Below are positions 14,187 to 21,800 of a DNA stretch of 35,024 bases, piece after piece. Numbering within the stretch: the stretch's first letter is position 1; every line of letters begins with the position of its first letter. Below the pieces are notes generated by a model. The model did no database searches. It had not been told where the DNA came from and saw only the letters and a program-made list of their open reading frames with translations. The stretch is from UBA6772 sp963933205 (GTDB lineage Bacteria > Bacteroidota > Bacteroidia > Flavobacteriales > UBA7430): assembly GCA_963933205.1 (NCBI GenBank), contig CAWVTK010000003.1, positions 1 to 35,024 of the forward strand. The letters are read 5' to 3'. Position numbers and translations under genes: made by a program.

Positions 14187-14876
14187 GTGGGAAAGAATAA
14201 GCATAGAAAGTTCGCTGAAAACGAAACCTTTGAAAACATGGTGCAAGCACCTAGAACCGATTTATTGGAAAATGGATTGAGTTTAAAAGGAAAATGGCAC
14301 TCTGATTTTTTTAAAAATGACCATCCAATTGTTATTGAATTGGGTTGTGGTAAAGGAGAGTACACCGTAGGAATGGGAGCTAAGTTTCCTGATAAAAACT
14401 TTATTGGCATAGACATTAAAGGAGCTAGAATGTGGCGAGGCGCTCGTACAGCAACCGATAATAAAATGAACAATATTGGGTTTTTAAGAACCCATATTGA
14501 GCTTATTCACAATTGTTTTGCCAAAGGAGAGGTAAGCGAAATTTGGATTACTTTTCCAGACCCTCAAATAAAATACAGACGACGTAAAAAGCGATTAACA
14601 GCTCCTGATATGTTAGAAATGTACAGACAAATCCTTACCGAAGACGCCATCATTCACCTTAAAACAGATTCTCAGTTCTTACATGGATATACTTTAGGTA
14701 TTGTAGAAGGTTATGGGCATAAAGTACTAGATTCTAGCTATGATATTGATAAGCAAAAAGCAGACAACCTACTACTGAAAATAAGAACAAACTACGAATC
14801 CATTTTTCGAGACAAAGGAACAACCATAACCTATATAAAATTTCAGCTAAACCAAAATGACCAAAAAAACAGATGA
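14187..14876 (+). CDS. trmB: tRNA (guanine-N7-)-methyltransferase
   Basis: TrmB methylates G46 of tRNA to m7G with S-adenosylmethionine. The start is GTG 14187, giving 229 aa with the N-terminus MGKNKHRKFAENETF, which resembles family members; the upstream TTG at 14151 lies before the -7 element. The SAM-binding loop ELGCGKGEY is at residues 51-59, followed by the Asp strand GIDIKGARMWRGA. The signature WITFPDPQIKYRRRKKRL carries the tRNA-binding and catalytic region. C-terminal Asn/Tyr/Glu residues (TNYESIF) match the family motif near the substrate pocket. The next gene starts 20 bp before this one ends, so the pair is translationally coupled. Assignment is secure. Confidence 0.95.
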   Translation: MGKNKHRKFAENETFENMVQAPRTDLLENGLSLKGKWHSDFFKNDHPIVIELGCGKGEYTVGMGAKFPDKNFIGIDIKGARMWRGARTATDNKMNNIGFLRTHIELIHNCFAKGEVSEIWITFPDPQIKYRRRKKRLTAPDMLEMYRQILTEDAIIHLKTDSQFLHGYTLGIVEGYGHKVLDSSYDIDKQKADNLLLKIRTNYESIFRDKGTTITYIKFQLNQNDQKNR

Positions 14877-15189
14877 GGAATCATTTTTTGAGCGCTGTTA
14901 TCAGGTAGCTCGATTAATTCCTTCGGGAAAAGTTACAACTTACGGAGCAATAGCTAAATACTTGGGAGCCGCTCGATCCGCAAGAATGGTTGGTTGGGCT
15001 ATGAATAATAGTCATGGAACTGATGTACCTGCACATCGAGTTGTAAATAGAATAGGCCTGCTTACAGGAAAACATCATTTTGACGGAATAAACCTCATGA
15101 AGCAATTGTTGGAAAGTGAAGGCCATAAATTTGATGGAGATCAGATGCTAAATTTTAAGGATGCATTTTGGACTCCAACAGACGCTTAA
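14857..15189 (+). CDS. alkyltransferase-like protein (catalytically dead MGMT homologue)
   Basis: This 110-aa protein matches the DNA-binding domain of O6-methylguanine-DNA methyltransferase. It has the Tyr-Gly segment VTTYGAIAKYLG, the arginine finger R43 (ARSARMVGWAM) and the active-site loop. The loop reads VPAHRVVN, so the alkyl-accepting Cys of PCHR is replaced by Ala at residue 59. Alkyltransferase-like (ATL) proteins of this type bind O6-alkylguanine, flip it out and hand the lesion to nucleotide excision repair instead of repairing it themselves. It overlaps trmB by 20 bp and probably shares its promoter. DNA repair is a family inference. The loss of Cys is seen directly, and His and Arg of the loop are kept, which argues against a simple pseudogene. 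Confidence 0.9.
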   Translation: MTKKTDEESFFERCYQVARLIPSGKVTTYGAIAKYLGAARSARMVGWAMNNSHGTDVPAHRVVNRIGLLTGKHHFDGINLMKQLLESEGHKFDGDQMLNFKDAFWTPTDA

Positions 15190-15203
15190 GACCTTGATTT
15201 TTG

Positions 15204-15211
15204 TAACTTTG
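15204..15211 (+). promoter_or_regulatory. -7 element of the mrp gene
   Basis: TAACTTTG matches TAnnTTTG and lies 17 bp upstream of the ATG at 15229, giving a very short leader. No -33 element is evident. It should drive mrp and the NifU-like gene, and possibly korAB. Confidence 0.55.
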
Positions 15212-15228
15212 CATAGTAAAATTAAACC

Positions 15229-16356
15229 ATGAATATACAGAAGAAGCAAATAGAAGAAGCCCTGAATACTGTAAAGGTAAAAGGAGAGGCTAGCTCGTTG
15301 GTAGCTAGTGGTTTAGTAAATAACATTGTAGTTTTTGGCGATGAGGTTAATGTTGACATTACAATTCACAATCCAACTCTTCATGCAAAAAAACAAGTAG
15401 AAGTAGATATTTTAAAAGCCATTCACAGCCAAGTGTATGCAAAAGCTAAGATTGTAGTTAAAATTACAGTAGAAGCTAAACAAGAAGAAAATCCGAACCT
15501 AATTAGAGGCGAAAAACTTGAGGGAGTTAAAAACATTATAGCTATAGCCTCTGGTAAAGGTGGTGTAGGTAAATCCACAGTAACTGCAAATCTCGCAGTT
15601 TCTCTACAAAAACAAGGCTACAAAGTAGGTATTGTAGATGCTGATATATATGGACCCTCTCAGCACCTTATGTTTGATGTCGAGAAATCTAGACCAGAAG
15701 CAAGTAATGTAGATGGTAAGCCTGTAATGATACCTGTAGAAAGCTATGGGGTAAAATTACTTTCAATTGGATTTTTTGCACCCGGATCTCAAGCAGTTGT
15801 TTGGCGAGGCCCTATGGCTACAAAAGCATTAAACCAATTAATAAAAGACGCCTACTGGGGAGACTTAGATTATTTATTAATCGATTTACCACCAGGAACT
15901 GGCGACATTCACCTCTCACTAGTACAAGCTGTACCGGTAACTGGTGCAGTTATCGTAAGTACTCCACAAAACATTGCTCTTGCAGATGCTAAAAAAGGAG
16001 TAGGCATGTTTCAATTAGATACCATTCAAGTACCTGTTTTAGGTTTAGTAGAAAATATGGCTTACTTTACGCCCGACGAGCTTCCAGAAAACAAATACTA
16101 TATCTTTGGAAAAGATGGAACCAAAAATTTAGCCGACGACTTAAACCTGCCCCTTTTAGCTGAAATTCCTTTAGTACAAAGTATACGAGAAGCTGCAGAT
16201 GTAGGCCATCCTATCGCACTACAAGATGACAATCCATCTGCTTTAGCCTTTAACGAATTAGCTAAAAACGTTGTAGAACAAGTTCAACTCCGGAATAAAA
16301 ACATAAGCCCTACAGCTGTAGTAGAAATTACCAATATGGACGGTTGTTCATCATAA
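15229..16356 (+). CDS. apbC: Mrp/ApbC-family P-loop ATPase, iron-sulfur cluster carrier
   Basis: Mrp/ApbC/Nbp35 proteins bind and transfer Fe-S clusters in the cytoplasm. The 375-aa product has an N-terminal MIP18/DUF59 domain (about 1-85) and a deviant Walker A loop GKGGVGKST at 109-117. Walker-type strands follow (VGIVDADIYGPSQ; LLIDLPPGTGDIHL). The CxxC motif that normally bridges the cluster between two subunits is missing: the segment reads ENMAYFTPDELPENKYYIFG. A lone cysteine sits near the C-terminus (NMDGCSS). This loss appears to be common in Bacteroidota homologues as I recall them. The next gene, 10 bp downstream, encodes a NifU-type scaffold, and korAB encodes an Fe-S enzyme, so the neighbourhood supports a role in cluster delivery. 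Confidence 0.92.
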   Translation: MNIQKKQIEEALNTVKVKGEASSLVASGLVNNIVVFGDEVNVDITIHNPTLHAKKQVEVDILKAIHSQVYAKAKIVVKITVEAKQEENPNLIRGEKLEGVKNIIAIASGKGGVGKSTVTANLAVSLQKQGYKVGIVDADIYGPSQHLMFDVEKSRPEASNVDGKPVMIPVESYGVKLLSIGFFAPGSQAVVWRGPMATKALNQLIKDAYWGDLDYLLIDLPPGTGDIHLSLVQAVPVTGAVIVSTPQNIALADAKKGVGMFQLDTIQVPVLGLVENMAYFTPDELPENKYYIFGKDGTKNLADDLNLPLLAEIPLVQSIREAADVGHPIALQDDNPSALAFNELAKNVVEQVQLRNKNISPTAVVEITNMDGCSS

Positions 16357-16366
16357 ACATATAAAT

Positions 16367-16618
16367 ATGTCAGAACAGATAGCCTTAACACTCATTGAGA
16401 AAATTGAAATAGCCTTAGCCGAGATTCGCCCGTATTTAGAGTCAGATGGAGGCGACATTTCATTGGTAGAGGTTACGCCAGATATGGTAGTTAGAGTTAA
16501 ACTTCACGGTTCTTGTCAAAGTTGCAATGTAAATCAAATGACTTTGAAAACCGGAGTAGAACAATCCATTAAAAAATACGCTCCCGAAATTAAGTCGGTA
16601 GAAAATATAGACGATTAA
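16367..16618 (+). CDS. NifU C-terminal domain protein (Nfu-type iron-sulfur carrier)
   Basis: This 83-aa protein consists almost entirely of the NifU C-terminal domain. The conserved GGD (28-30, YLESDGGDISLVEV) is followed by the cluster-binding C50-x-x-C53 in HGSCQSCNVN. Nfu proteins hold a [4Fe-4S] cluster across a dimer and pass it to target enzymes. It is 10 bp after mrp and 12 bp before korA, so Fe-S delivery to KorAB is an attractive inference. The length and motif make the assignment firm; the precise target is not shown by sequence. Confidence 0.92.
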   Translation: MSEQIALTLIEKIEIALAEIRPYLESDGGDISLVEVTPDMVVRVKLHGSCQSCNVNQMTLKTGVEQSIKKYAPEIKSVENIDD

Positions 16619-16630
16619 AAGCAAAGCCCC

Positions 16631-18481
16631 ATGAATCAAGTTCAGCATAAACTTGAAAAGGTAACGATACTCTTCGCCGGTGATTCTGGCGATGGAATAC
16701 AATTAACCGGAACTCAATTTACAACCAATACAGCATTGTTCGGAAATGATCTGAGTACTTTTCCAGACTTTCCTGCAGAAATACGCGCCCCATTAGGAAC
16801 TGTTGCCGGAGTTTCCGGTTTTCAAATTAATTTTGGTGCAGTAGATGTATATACCCCAGGAGATCTCTGTGATGTCCTGGTCGTGATGAATGTAGCCGCC
16901 TTAAAAAAGAACTTGTCCAGACTAAAAGAGCGAGGTACGATTATCGTAAACTCCTCGGGTTTCGACAAAAGAAATCTTCGCTTAGCAGGTGTTGAAGAAG
17001 GCCAGAATCCTTTACTAAATAATAGTCTAGACGATTTTAAATTACACGAGTTTGATATAACAAAATTAACTAGAGAGAGCCTTAAAGATTCTCCTTTAGG
17101 AACTAAAGATCGAGACCGTTGCAAGAACATGTTCGTTTTAGGATTTGTTTATTGGATGTACAATCGTAATATTGATTCTTCAATAGACTTTTTAAAATCA
17201 AAATTTTCATCAAAACCAGACATCTTAAAAGCCAATATTACGGTTCTTAAGGCTGGTTATCATTTTGCCGATACCTGCGAAACATTTTCCAATCGTTTTG
17301 AGGTAAAACCTTCGAAGATGCCAAGCGGATCTTACCGAAATATAATAGGCAACCAAGCAACAGCATTAGGCTTAATTGCCGCTGCTCATAAATCTAAGCT
17401 CAATTTGTTTTACAGTGGCTATCCTATAACTCCAGCCTCAGATATCCTTCACGAACTAGCGAAACATAAAAATTTCGGAATAAAAACATTTCAAGCAGAA
17501 GATGAAATTGCAGGAATTTGCGCTGCTATTGGAGCTTCATTTGGTGGAGATTTAGCTGTTACAGCTTCTTCAGGGCCTGGAATAGCTTTAAAAGGAGAAG
17601 CACTTGGTTTAGCCATGATGTTAGAAATTCCTTTGGTTATTATAAATGTTCAAAGAGGTGGTCCTTCTACAGGATTACCAACAAAAACAGAGCAAGCAGA
17701 TCTTTTTCAAGCTATTTACGGCAGAAACGGCGAAGCTCCTATCCCAGTAATTGCTGCAGCATCTCCGTCGGACTGTTTCGATATGGCTTACGAAGCATGT
17801 CGTATTGCAATAGAACATATGACCCCAGTATTTTTACTAACAGATGGTTATATTGCAAACGGTGCAGAACCATGGAGGTATCCTAAAAAGGATGAGTTGA
17901 AACCGATAGAGGTAAGTTTTGCGAAGGAAAGAGCAGAAACTGAAGCACCCTATCTACCTTACAAACGAAATAAAAAATTGGTTCGTGAATGGGCGCTACC
18001 CGGAACAAAGGGAACAGAGCATAGATTGGGTGGCTTAGAGAAGGACAAAGAAACAGGAAATGTATCTTACGATCCCGATAACCATCAGTTTATGGTTAAA
18101 GTTAGAGCCGAAAAAATCGCTAAAATAGCAGACTATATACCTGAGCAAGAATTTGATACAGGTTCTGTAAACTCAAAAGTATTGGTTTTAGGTTGGGGCT
18201 CCACATATGGCTCAATAAAAACAGTTGTTAGAACTTTAGCAGTTGAAGGATTTGATGTAGCCCATGCTCACATCAAATACATACAACCAATGCCTAGGAA
18301 TTTAGGCGACCTATTAGCAAACTTCGACAAAATCTTGATTCCTGAAATGAACAACGGGCAGCTTATTACCCTTATTAGAGATCAATATTTGGTTGATGCA
18401 AAACCTTTGAATAAAATTAAAGGCGTTCCATTTGAATCCAGAGAAATAAAAGAAGCAATCCTAAATATGTTGAAGCAATAA
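16631..18481 (+). CDS. korA: 2-oxoacid:ferredoxin oxidoreductase, fused gamma-alpha subunit
   Basis: This is the large subunit of a two-subunit 2-oxoglutarate (or pyruvate):ferredoxin oxidoreductase, which makes acyl-CoA and reduced ferredoxin. The 616-aa chain starts with the gamma domain (about 10-200; AGDSGDGIQLTGTQF). The alpha subunit follows from about 240, with the pyrimidine-binding domain (NLFYSGYPITPASDILHELA, FQAEDEIAGICAAIGAS, TASSGPGIALKGEALGLA, QRGGPSTGLPTKTEQADL) and a C-terminal domain II (LVLGWGSTYGS). The gamma-alpha fusion is the usual form for KorA in Bacteroidota and Actinobacteria. korB begins two bases after the stop, so the subunits are made together. Substrate choice between 2-oxoglutarate and other oxoacids is by analogy. 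Confidence 0.93.
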   Translation: MNQVQHKLEKVTILFAGDSGDGIQLTGTQFTTNTALFGNDLSTFPDFPAEIRAPLGTVAGVSGFQINFGAVDVYTPGDLCDVLVVMNVAALKKNLSRLKERGTIIVNSSGFDKRNLRLAGVEEGQNPLLNNSLDDFKLHEFDITKLTRESLKDSPLGTKDRDRCKNMFVLGFVYWMYNRNIDSSIDFLKSKFSSKPDILKANITVLKAGYHFADTCETFSNRFEVKPSKMPSGSYRNIIGNQATALGLIAAAHKSKLNLFYSGYPITPASDILHELAKHKNFGIKTFQAEDEIAGICAAIGASFGGDLAVTASSGPGIALKGEALGLAMMLEIPLVIINVQRGGPSTGLPTKTEQADLFQAIYGRNGEAPIPVIAAASPSDCFDMAYEACRIAIEHMTPVFLLTDGYIANGAEPWRYPKKDELKPIEVSFAKERAETEAPYLPYKRNKKLVREWALPGTKGTEHRLGGLEKDKETGNVSYDPDNHQFMVKVRAEKIAKIADYIPEQEFDTGSVNSKVLVLGWGSTYGSIKTVVRTLAVEGFDVAHAHIKYIQPMPRNLGDLLANFDKILIPEMNNGQLITLIRDQYLVDAKPLNKIKGVPFESREIKEAILNMLKQ

Positions 18482-18483
18482 TT

Positions 18484-19530
18484 ATGGCTGAAGCAAAAGA
18501 CATACAAGAAGAAGTAAAGAAGCTAAGTGCTAAAGACTTCGTAAGCGATCAAGACATTAGATGGTGCCCCGGTTGTGGCGATTATTCTATTCTGAAACAA
18601 GTACAGGGCATTATGCCCGAATTGGGTATCCCCAAAGAAGACATCGTATTTGTTTCTGGAATTGGCTGTTCATCGCGATTTCCGTATTATATGAATACTT
18701 ATGGCATGCACTCCATACACGGAAGAGCTACGGCTGTTGCCAGCGGACTTAAAGCGGCACGTCCTGATTTAAGTGTATGGTTGGTTACAGGAGATGGCGA
18801 TGCGCTTTCTATTGGAGGTAACCACTTAATTCATCTTTTAAGACGGAATTTTAACTTAAACATACTCTTGTTTAATAACCAGATTTATGGTTTAACAAAG
18901 GGTCAGTATTCTCCTACATCCGAATTAGGAAAAAAAACAAAATCTACTCCAATGGGATCTATTGATCATCCATTTAACCCCTTGGCTCTTTGTATGGGCG
19001 CTGAAGCGACTTTTATAGCTAGAGGGATTGATAGAGAACCCAAACAAATGCGTGCTATTTTAATGCGCGCCGAGCAGCATAAAGGCACCTCTTTGGTAGA
19101 AATCTACCAAAACTGTAACATCTTTAACGATGGCGCTTTTGGTGGTTTTACCGACAAGCAAATGAAAAAAGAAAACAGCCTCTATTTAGAACATAATAGG
19201 CCTCTTGTTTTTGGAGCCAAAGAAGATAAAGGAATTGTTTTAGATGGGTTTAACCCTCGTATAGTTGACCTTACTTCTGGAGAATACACCAAGGAAGACT
19301 TATGGATACACGATGAAAAGTGCAGAAATAAAGCCAATATTTTAACTCGTTTCTTCGACGATCCTTCAAATGAAAACGCATTTCCAAGACCTTTTGGTGT
19401 GTTTTATCAAGAAGATCGCTTTAGATACGAAGAGGCTATGGGCGAACAACTGCAATTTATGAAAGAACATAAAGGCCAACCCGATTTAGATAAATTGCTC
19501 GCAGGACCCAACTCCTGGGAAGTAGAATAA
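18484..19530 (+). CDS. korB: 2-oxoacid:ferredoxin oxidoreductase, beta (thiamine-diphosphate) subunit
   Basis: The 348-aa beta subunit binds thiamine diphosphate and a [4Fe-4S] cluster. Cluster ligands are visible as C28-x-x-C31 (RWCPGCGDYS), C62 (GIGCSS) and C211 (YQNCNIF). The ThDP/Mg motif is GDGDALSIGGNHLIHLLRRN, followed by LFNNQIYGLTKGQYSPTS. Together with korA two bases upstream it forms a complete two-subunit enzyme; no separate ferredoxin-like delta subunit is present or expected. A strong terminator follows directly. In this lineage KorAB replaces or supplements 2-oxoglutarate dehydrogenase in the TCA cycle; that role is inferred from the family. Confidence 0.95.
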   Translation: MAEAKDIQEEVKKLSAKDFVSDQDIRWCPGCGDYSILKQVQGIMPELGIPKEDIVFVSGIGCSSRFPYYMNTYGMHSIHGRATAVASGLKAARPDLSVWLVTGDGDALSIGGNHLIHLLRRNFNLNILLFNNQIYGLTKGQYSPTSELGKKTKSTPMGSIDHPFNPLALCMGAEATFIARGIDREPKQMRAILMRAEQHKGTSLVEIYQNCNIFNDGAFGGFTDKQMKKENSLYLEHNRPLVFGAKEDKGIVLDGFNPRIVDLTSGEYTKEDLWIHDEKCRNKANILTRFFDDPSNENAFPRPFGVFYQEDRFRYEEAMGEQLQFMKEHKGQPDLDKLLAGPNSWEVE

Positions 19531-19570
19531 GACAAAAAAAGCTCGCGATTTATCGCGAGCTTTTTTTGTC
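19531..19570 (+). terminator. strong intrinsic terminator after korB
   Basis: A perfect 18-bp stem (19531-19548 with 19553-19570) has a 4-nt loop, a GC-rich GCTCGCGA core and A/T tracts of seven. It starts immediately after the korB TAA. The symmetric tracts allow function in both directions. Confidence 0.95.
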
Positions 19571-19676
19571 TTATCCTGCTGTTGTATCTTAACTATTATA
19601 TCGTACCTTTTTAAGAAATTCATTAGACCTTTCTGACAGCTAACACATGGAGTTAAAAACTTTACAAATATAAACG

Positions 19677-19691
19677 ACTAGAAAATCTAGT
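19677..19691. promoter_or_regulatory. small inverted repeat upstream of the PAS sensor gene
   Basis: ACTAGA and TCTAGT (19677-19682, 19686-19691) form a perfect 6-bp inverted repeat with a 3-bp spacer, ending 26 bp before the ATG at 19718. It could be an operator. It may also be chance in AT-rich DNA, and no convincing -7 element was found nearby. Confidence 0.25.
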
Positions 19692-19717
19692 AATAAACAT
19701 AGTTTAATACATGATTT

Positions 19718-20815
19718 ATGGGTGATAAAAAACATATAGAAACTAAATTTACCTCTGCAGAATTAAACAGACTAGATCTTCCTGTTGCTAATTTTGAAAA
19801 GAAAAACATACAATTAGAAGAGGTTCTTTTAAAAATGAATGAGCTGCAAAATGCCTTAGACTCCTCTTCAATTGTAGCCATTACCAATGCTAGAGGTATG
19901 CTTACTTATGTAAATGATAAGTTTTGCGAGATATCAAATTATTCTAGATCAGAATTGTATGGAAAAAATCATTCTATCGTAAGCTCTGGTGACCATGCAA
20001 AAAGTTTTTGGGCTGAAATGTGGCAAACCATTAGTACAGGGAAGGTTTGGAACGCTGAAGTTAAAAATGTAGGGAAAAAATTAGAAATTTATTGGGTTGA
20101 CATGACCATTGTACCTTACTTAAATGAAAGGAATGTGCCCTATAAGTATATAGCTATTCAAAGAGATATTACCGAAAAAAAAATATCCGATCAAAGAATA
20201 CTGAGCTCTATTATTAAAGATCAAGAACACGATCGTGAGATTTTTGCCGAAGATTTACATGAAGGTTTAGCCCAGGCACTTGCAGGCTTAATGATGCAGG
20301 TTGGTATTATAGAATTTAAAACTCAAGAGATTAAAGATGTAGAATTACAAGCCTCTATAAAATTCATAAAAAGTTACATTGAAGAAAGTATTGACAATAC
20401 TCGAATTATGGCTTCGAGTTTAATGCCTCGTACGATGATTAAATATGGAATTGAACCCTCCCTAAGGTCTTATATTTCTTCAATCCAGAAAGAAGGAAGG
20501 AGGTACATACAATTCAAATGTAAAATTCTTACTCCTGTAGATAAAGACTCAGAGATTACACTTTACCGTACTATTATAGCAGCAATGGCTAAATTTAGAA
20601 ACAACGATATTATAAGTATAGTTATTTTTGTATCGAGCGGAGAAAACTCTTGTTTAATAGCTACTATAGATGTTAAGTCTACTAAAGAATATTTAGATGC
20701 CTGTAGTTTTCAAAACTTAGGTTTTGAATCCAATAAAAAAAGAATAGAATCCTTGGGAGGTTACTTCAGACTGCAAAAACTAAACTCTCTACTTAGAATA
20801 AGCATAAAACTGTAA
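19718..20815 (+). CDS. PAS-domain sensor with HisKA_3 domain and degenerate ATPase domain
   Basis: The 365-aa soluble protein has a short coiled coil, a PAS domain (about 45-160, with its PAC tail IAIQRDITEKK), a HisKA_3 dimerisation/phosphoacceptor domain with H181 (FAEDLHEGLAQALAG), and a C-terminal region aligned with the HATPase of NarX/DesK-type kinases. The ATPase motifs are eroded. In the N-box position (LYRTIIAAMAKF, from 282) the usual Glu and Asn are A288 and K292. The D-box DNGxG has become D318-V-K-S-T, and the glycine-rich G2 box is absent. The fold-level end (KRIESLGGYFRLQ) is still recognisable. It is probably a pseudokinase sensor, with no response regulator next to it. Catalysis by an unusual nucleotide pocket cannot be excluded. 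It is isolated by the korB terminator. Confidence 0.82.
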   Translation: MGDKKHIETKFTSAELNRLDLPVANFEKKNIQLEEVLLKMNELQNALDSSSIVAITNARGMLTYVNDKFCEISNYSRSELYGKNHSIVSSGDHAKSFWAEMWQTISTGKVWNAEVKNVGKKLEIYWVDMTIVPYLNERNVPYKYIAIQRDITEKKISDQRILSSIIKDQEHDREIFAEDLHEGLAQALAGLMMQVGIIEFKTQEIKDVELQASIKFIKSYIEESIDNTRIMASSLMPRTMIKYGIEPSLRSYISSIQKEGRRYIQFKCKILTPVDKDSEITLYRTIIAAMAKFRNNDIISIVIFVSSGENSCLIATIDVKSTKEYLDACSFQNLGFESNKKRIESLGGYFRLQKLNSLLRISIKL

Positions 20816-20905
20816 AATGACTTGGGGTAGTTTTTAAGTACTATTCCTTAAAATAGATGTTCTCCATTTTAGATTTACTCCTGTAATGCCTCTTAATGCG
20901 TAAGT

Positions 20906-21688
20906 TTAGTCGTGTTTTAATTCACTTGGGATTCTGCAAACAGGAATTGCTTGCATTTTATGTAAATTGGCTTCATGTAATTTAGAGAAAATATCAAAAA
21001 CAATTTGCTCCCTACCATCATACTTGTTTTCCGATGATTTTTCATAAGCATGCATTGCCCACTCTAATTCTACATAAGTTGCTCCTAATTGATCTTCATC
21101 AGTTCTCCCATCTGCCCACAAACCATCTGTAGGGGCTGCTTGCCTAATGGAGTTAACAATATTAAGCTTTTCGGCAATGGTATAAATTTCAGATTTCATT
21201 AAATCAGCAATTGGACTTAGGTCTACTCCTCCATCTCCATACTTGGTGAAAAACCCAACACCGAAATCTTCTATTTTATTTCCAGTTCCCGCAACAAGCA
21301 TTTTATGAGCTCCTGCATAGGTGTAAAGCGTGGTCATTCTAAGCCTAGCCCTAGTGTTTGCCATTGTTAAGTCTCCTTTAACATTTGCTGGTAACTGCGC
21401 CGAAAGAGCATCAAAAGTACTTGTTAAGTTAACTTCACAAACACGTACATTTTCAAATGTATTTAGCAGCCAAGTAGTGTGTTCTTTAGAGCGCTCAAAC
21501 TCCATTTGATGTTGATGTATTGGCATTAGAATACACAGCACCTTTTTCTTCGTTAAAGCACAAAGTGTAGAGGTAACTGCAGAATCTATTCCGCCAGAAA
21601 TACCTACAACAAATCCATCTGTATTCGATTTTTCGCTGTAAGTTTTAAGCCAATTTGTAATGTATGTAATACTATCTGCTGTCTTCAT
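20906..21688 (-). CDS. nadE: ammonia-dependent NAD+ synthetase
   Basis: NadE adenylates and amidates nicotinic acid adenine dinucleotide to NAD+, the last step of NAD biosynthesis. The 260-aa product starts at the ATG at 21688-21686; the ATG 18 bp upstream would lie at or before the transcription start predicted by the -7 element at 21715-21708. The ATP pyrophosphatase loop SGGIDS is at residues 31-36 (FVVGISGGIDSAV), and GTGNKIEDFGVGFFTKYGDGGVDLSPIADL is split here only by its two known parts: GTGNKIEDFGVGFF and YGDGGVDLSPIADL. Both are typical of the family. There is no glutaminase domain, so ammonia is the likely nitrogen donor. It is divergent from gldB, an arrangement also known from Flavobacterium johnsoniae. 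Identification is firm. Confidence 0.95.
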   Translation of the reverse strand: MKTADSITYITNWLKTYSEKSNTDGFVVGISGGIDSAVTSTLCALTKKKVLCILMPIHQHQMEFERSKEHTTWLLNTFENVRVCEVNLTSTFDALSAQLPANVKGDLTMANTRARLRMTTLYTYAGAHKMLVAGTGNKIEDFGVGFFTKYGDGGVDLSPIADLMKSEIYTIAEKLNIVNSIRQAAPTDGLWADGRTDEDQLGATYVELEWAMHAYEKSSENKYDGREQIVFDIFSKLHEANLHKMQAIPVCRIPSELKHD

Positions 21689-21707
21689 GTTTTTGATATA
21701 GGGCATG

Positions 21708-21715
21708 CAAATTTA
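21708..21715 (-). promoter_or_regulatory. -7 element of nadE
   Basis: Read on the minus strand the bases are TAAATTTG. With the usual spacing, transcription starts near 21702, inside the longer candidate reading frame. This decides the start at 21688 and gives a leader of about 13 nt. Confidence 0.55.
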
Positions 21716-21800
21716 CGAAAAAAGTTTTTCTACGATTAATTCCTTTTACTTAATACTATCTTGTAACGTTTATTATTTTTACAACTTATTATATTCTTAA

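Noticed and set aside
14108..14473. Minus-strand extension of the SRPBCC frame over the trmB start region
   Set aside because: It is antisense to trmB coding sequence and crosses the divergent promoter; the minus-strand -7 element at 14134-14127 fixes the start at 14107.
19665..19672. Minus-strand TATATTTG in the korB/sensor gap as an antisense promoter
   Set aside because: No minus-strand gene follows and the korB terminator would stop such a transcript; most likely a chance match in AT-rich DNA.
20832..20853. TTTTAAG/CTTAAAA hairpin between the sensor gene and nadE as a terminator
   Set aside because: The 7-bp stem is almost all A/T with an 8-nt loop and no adjacent T run; too weak to call.
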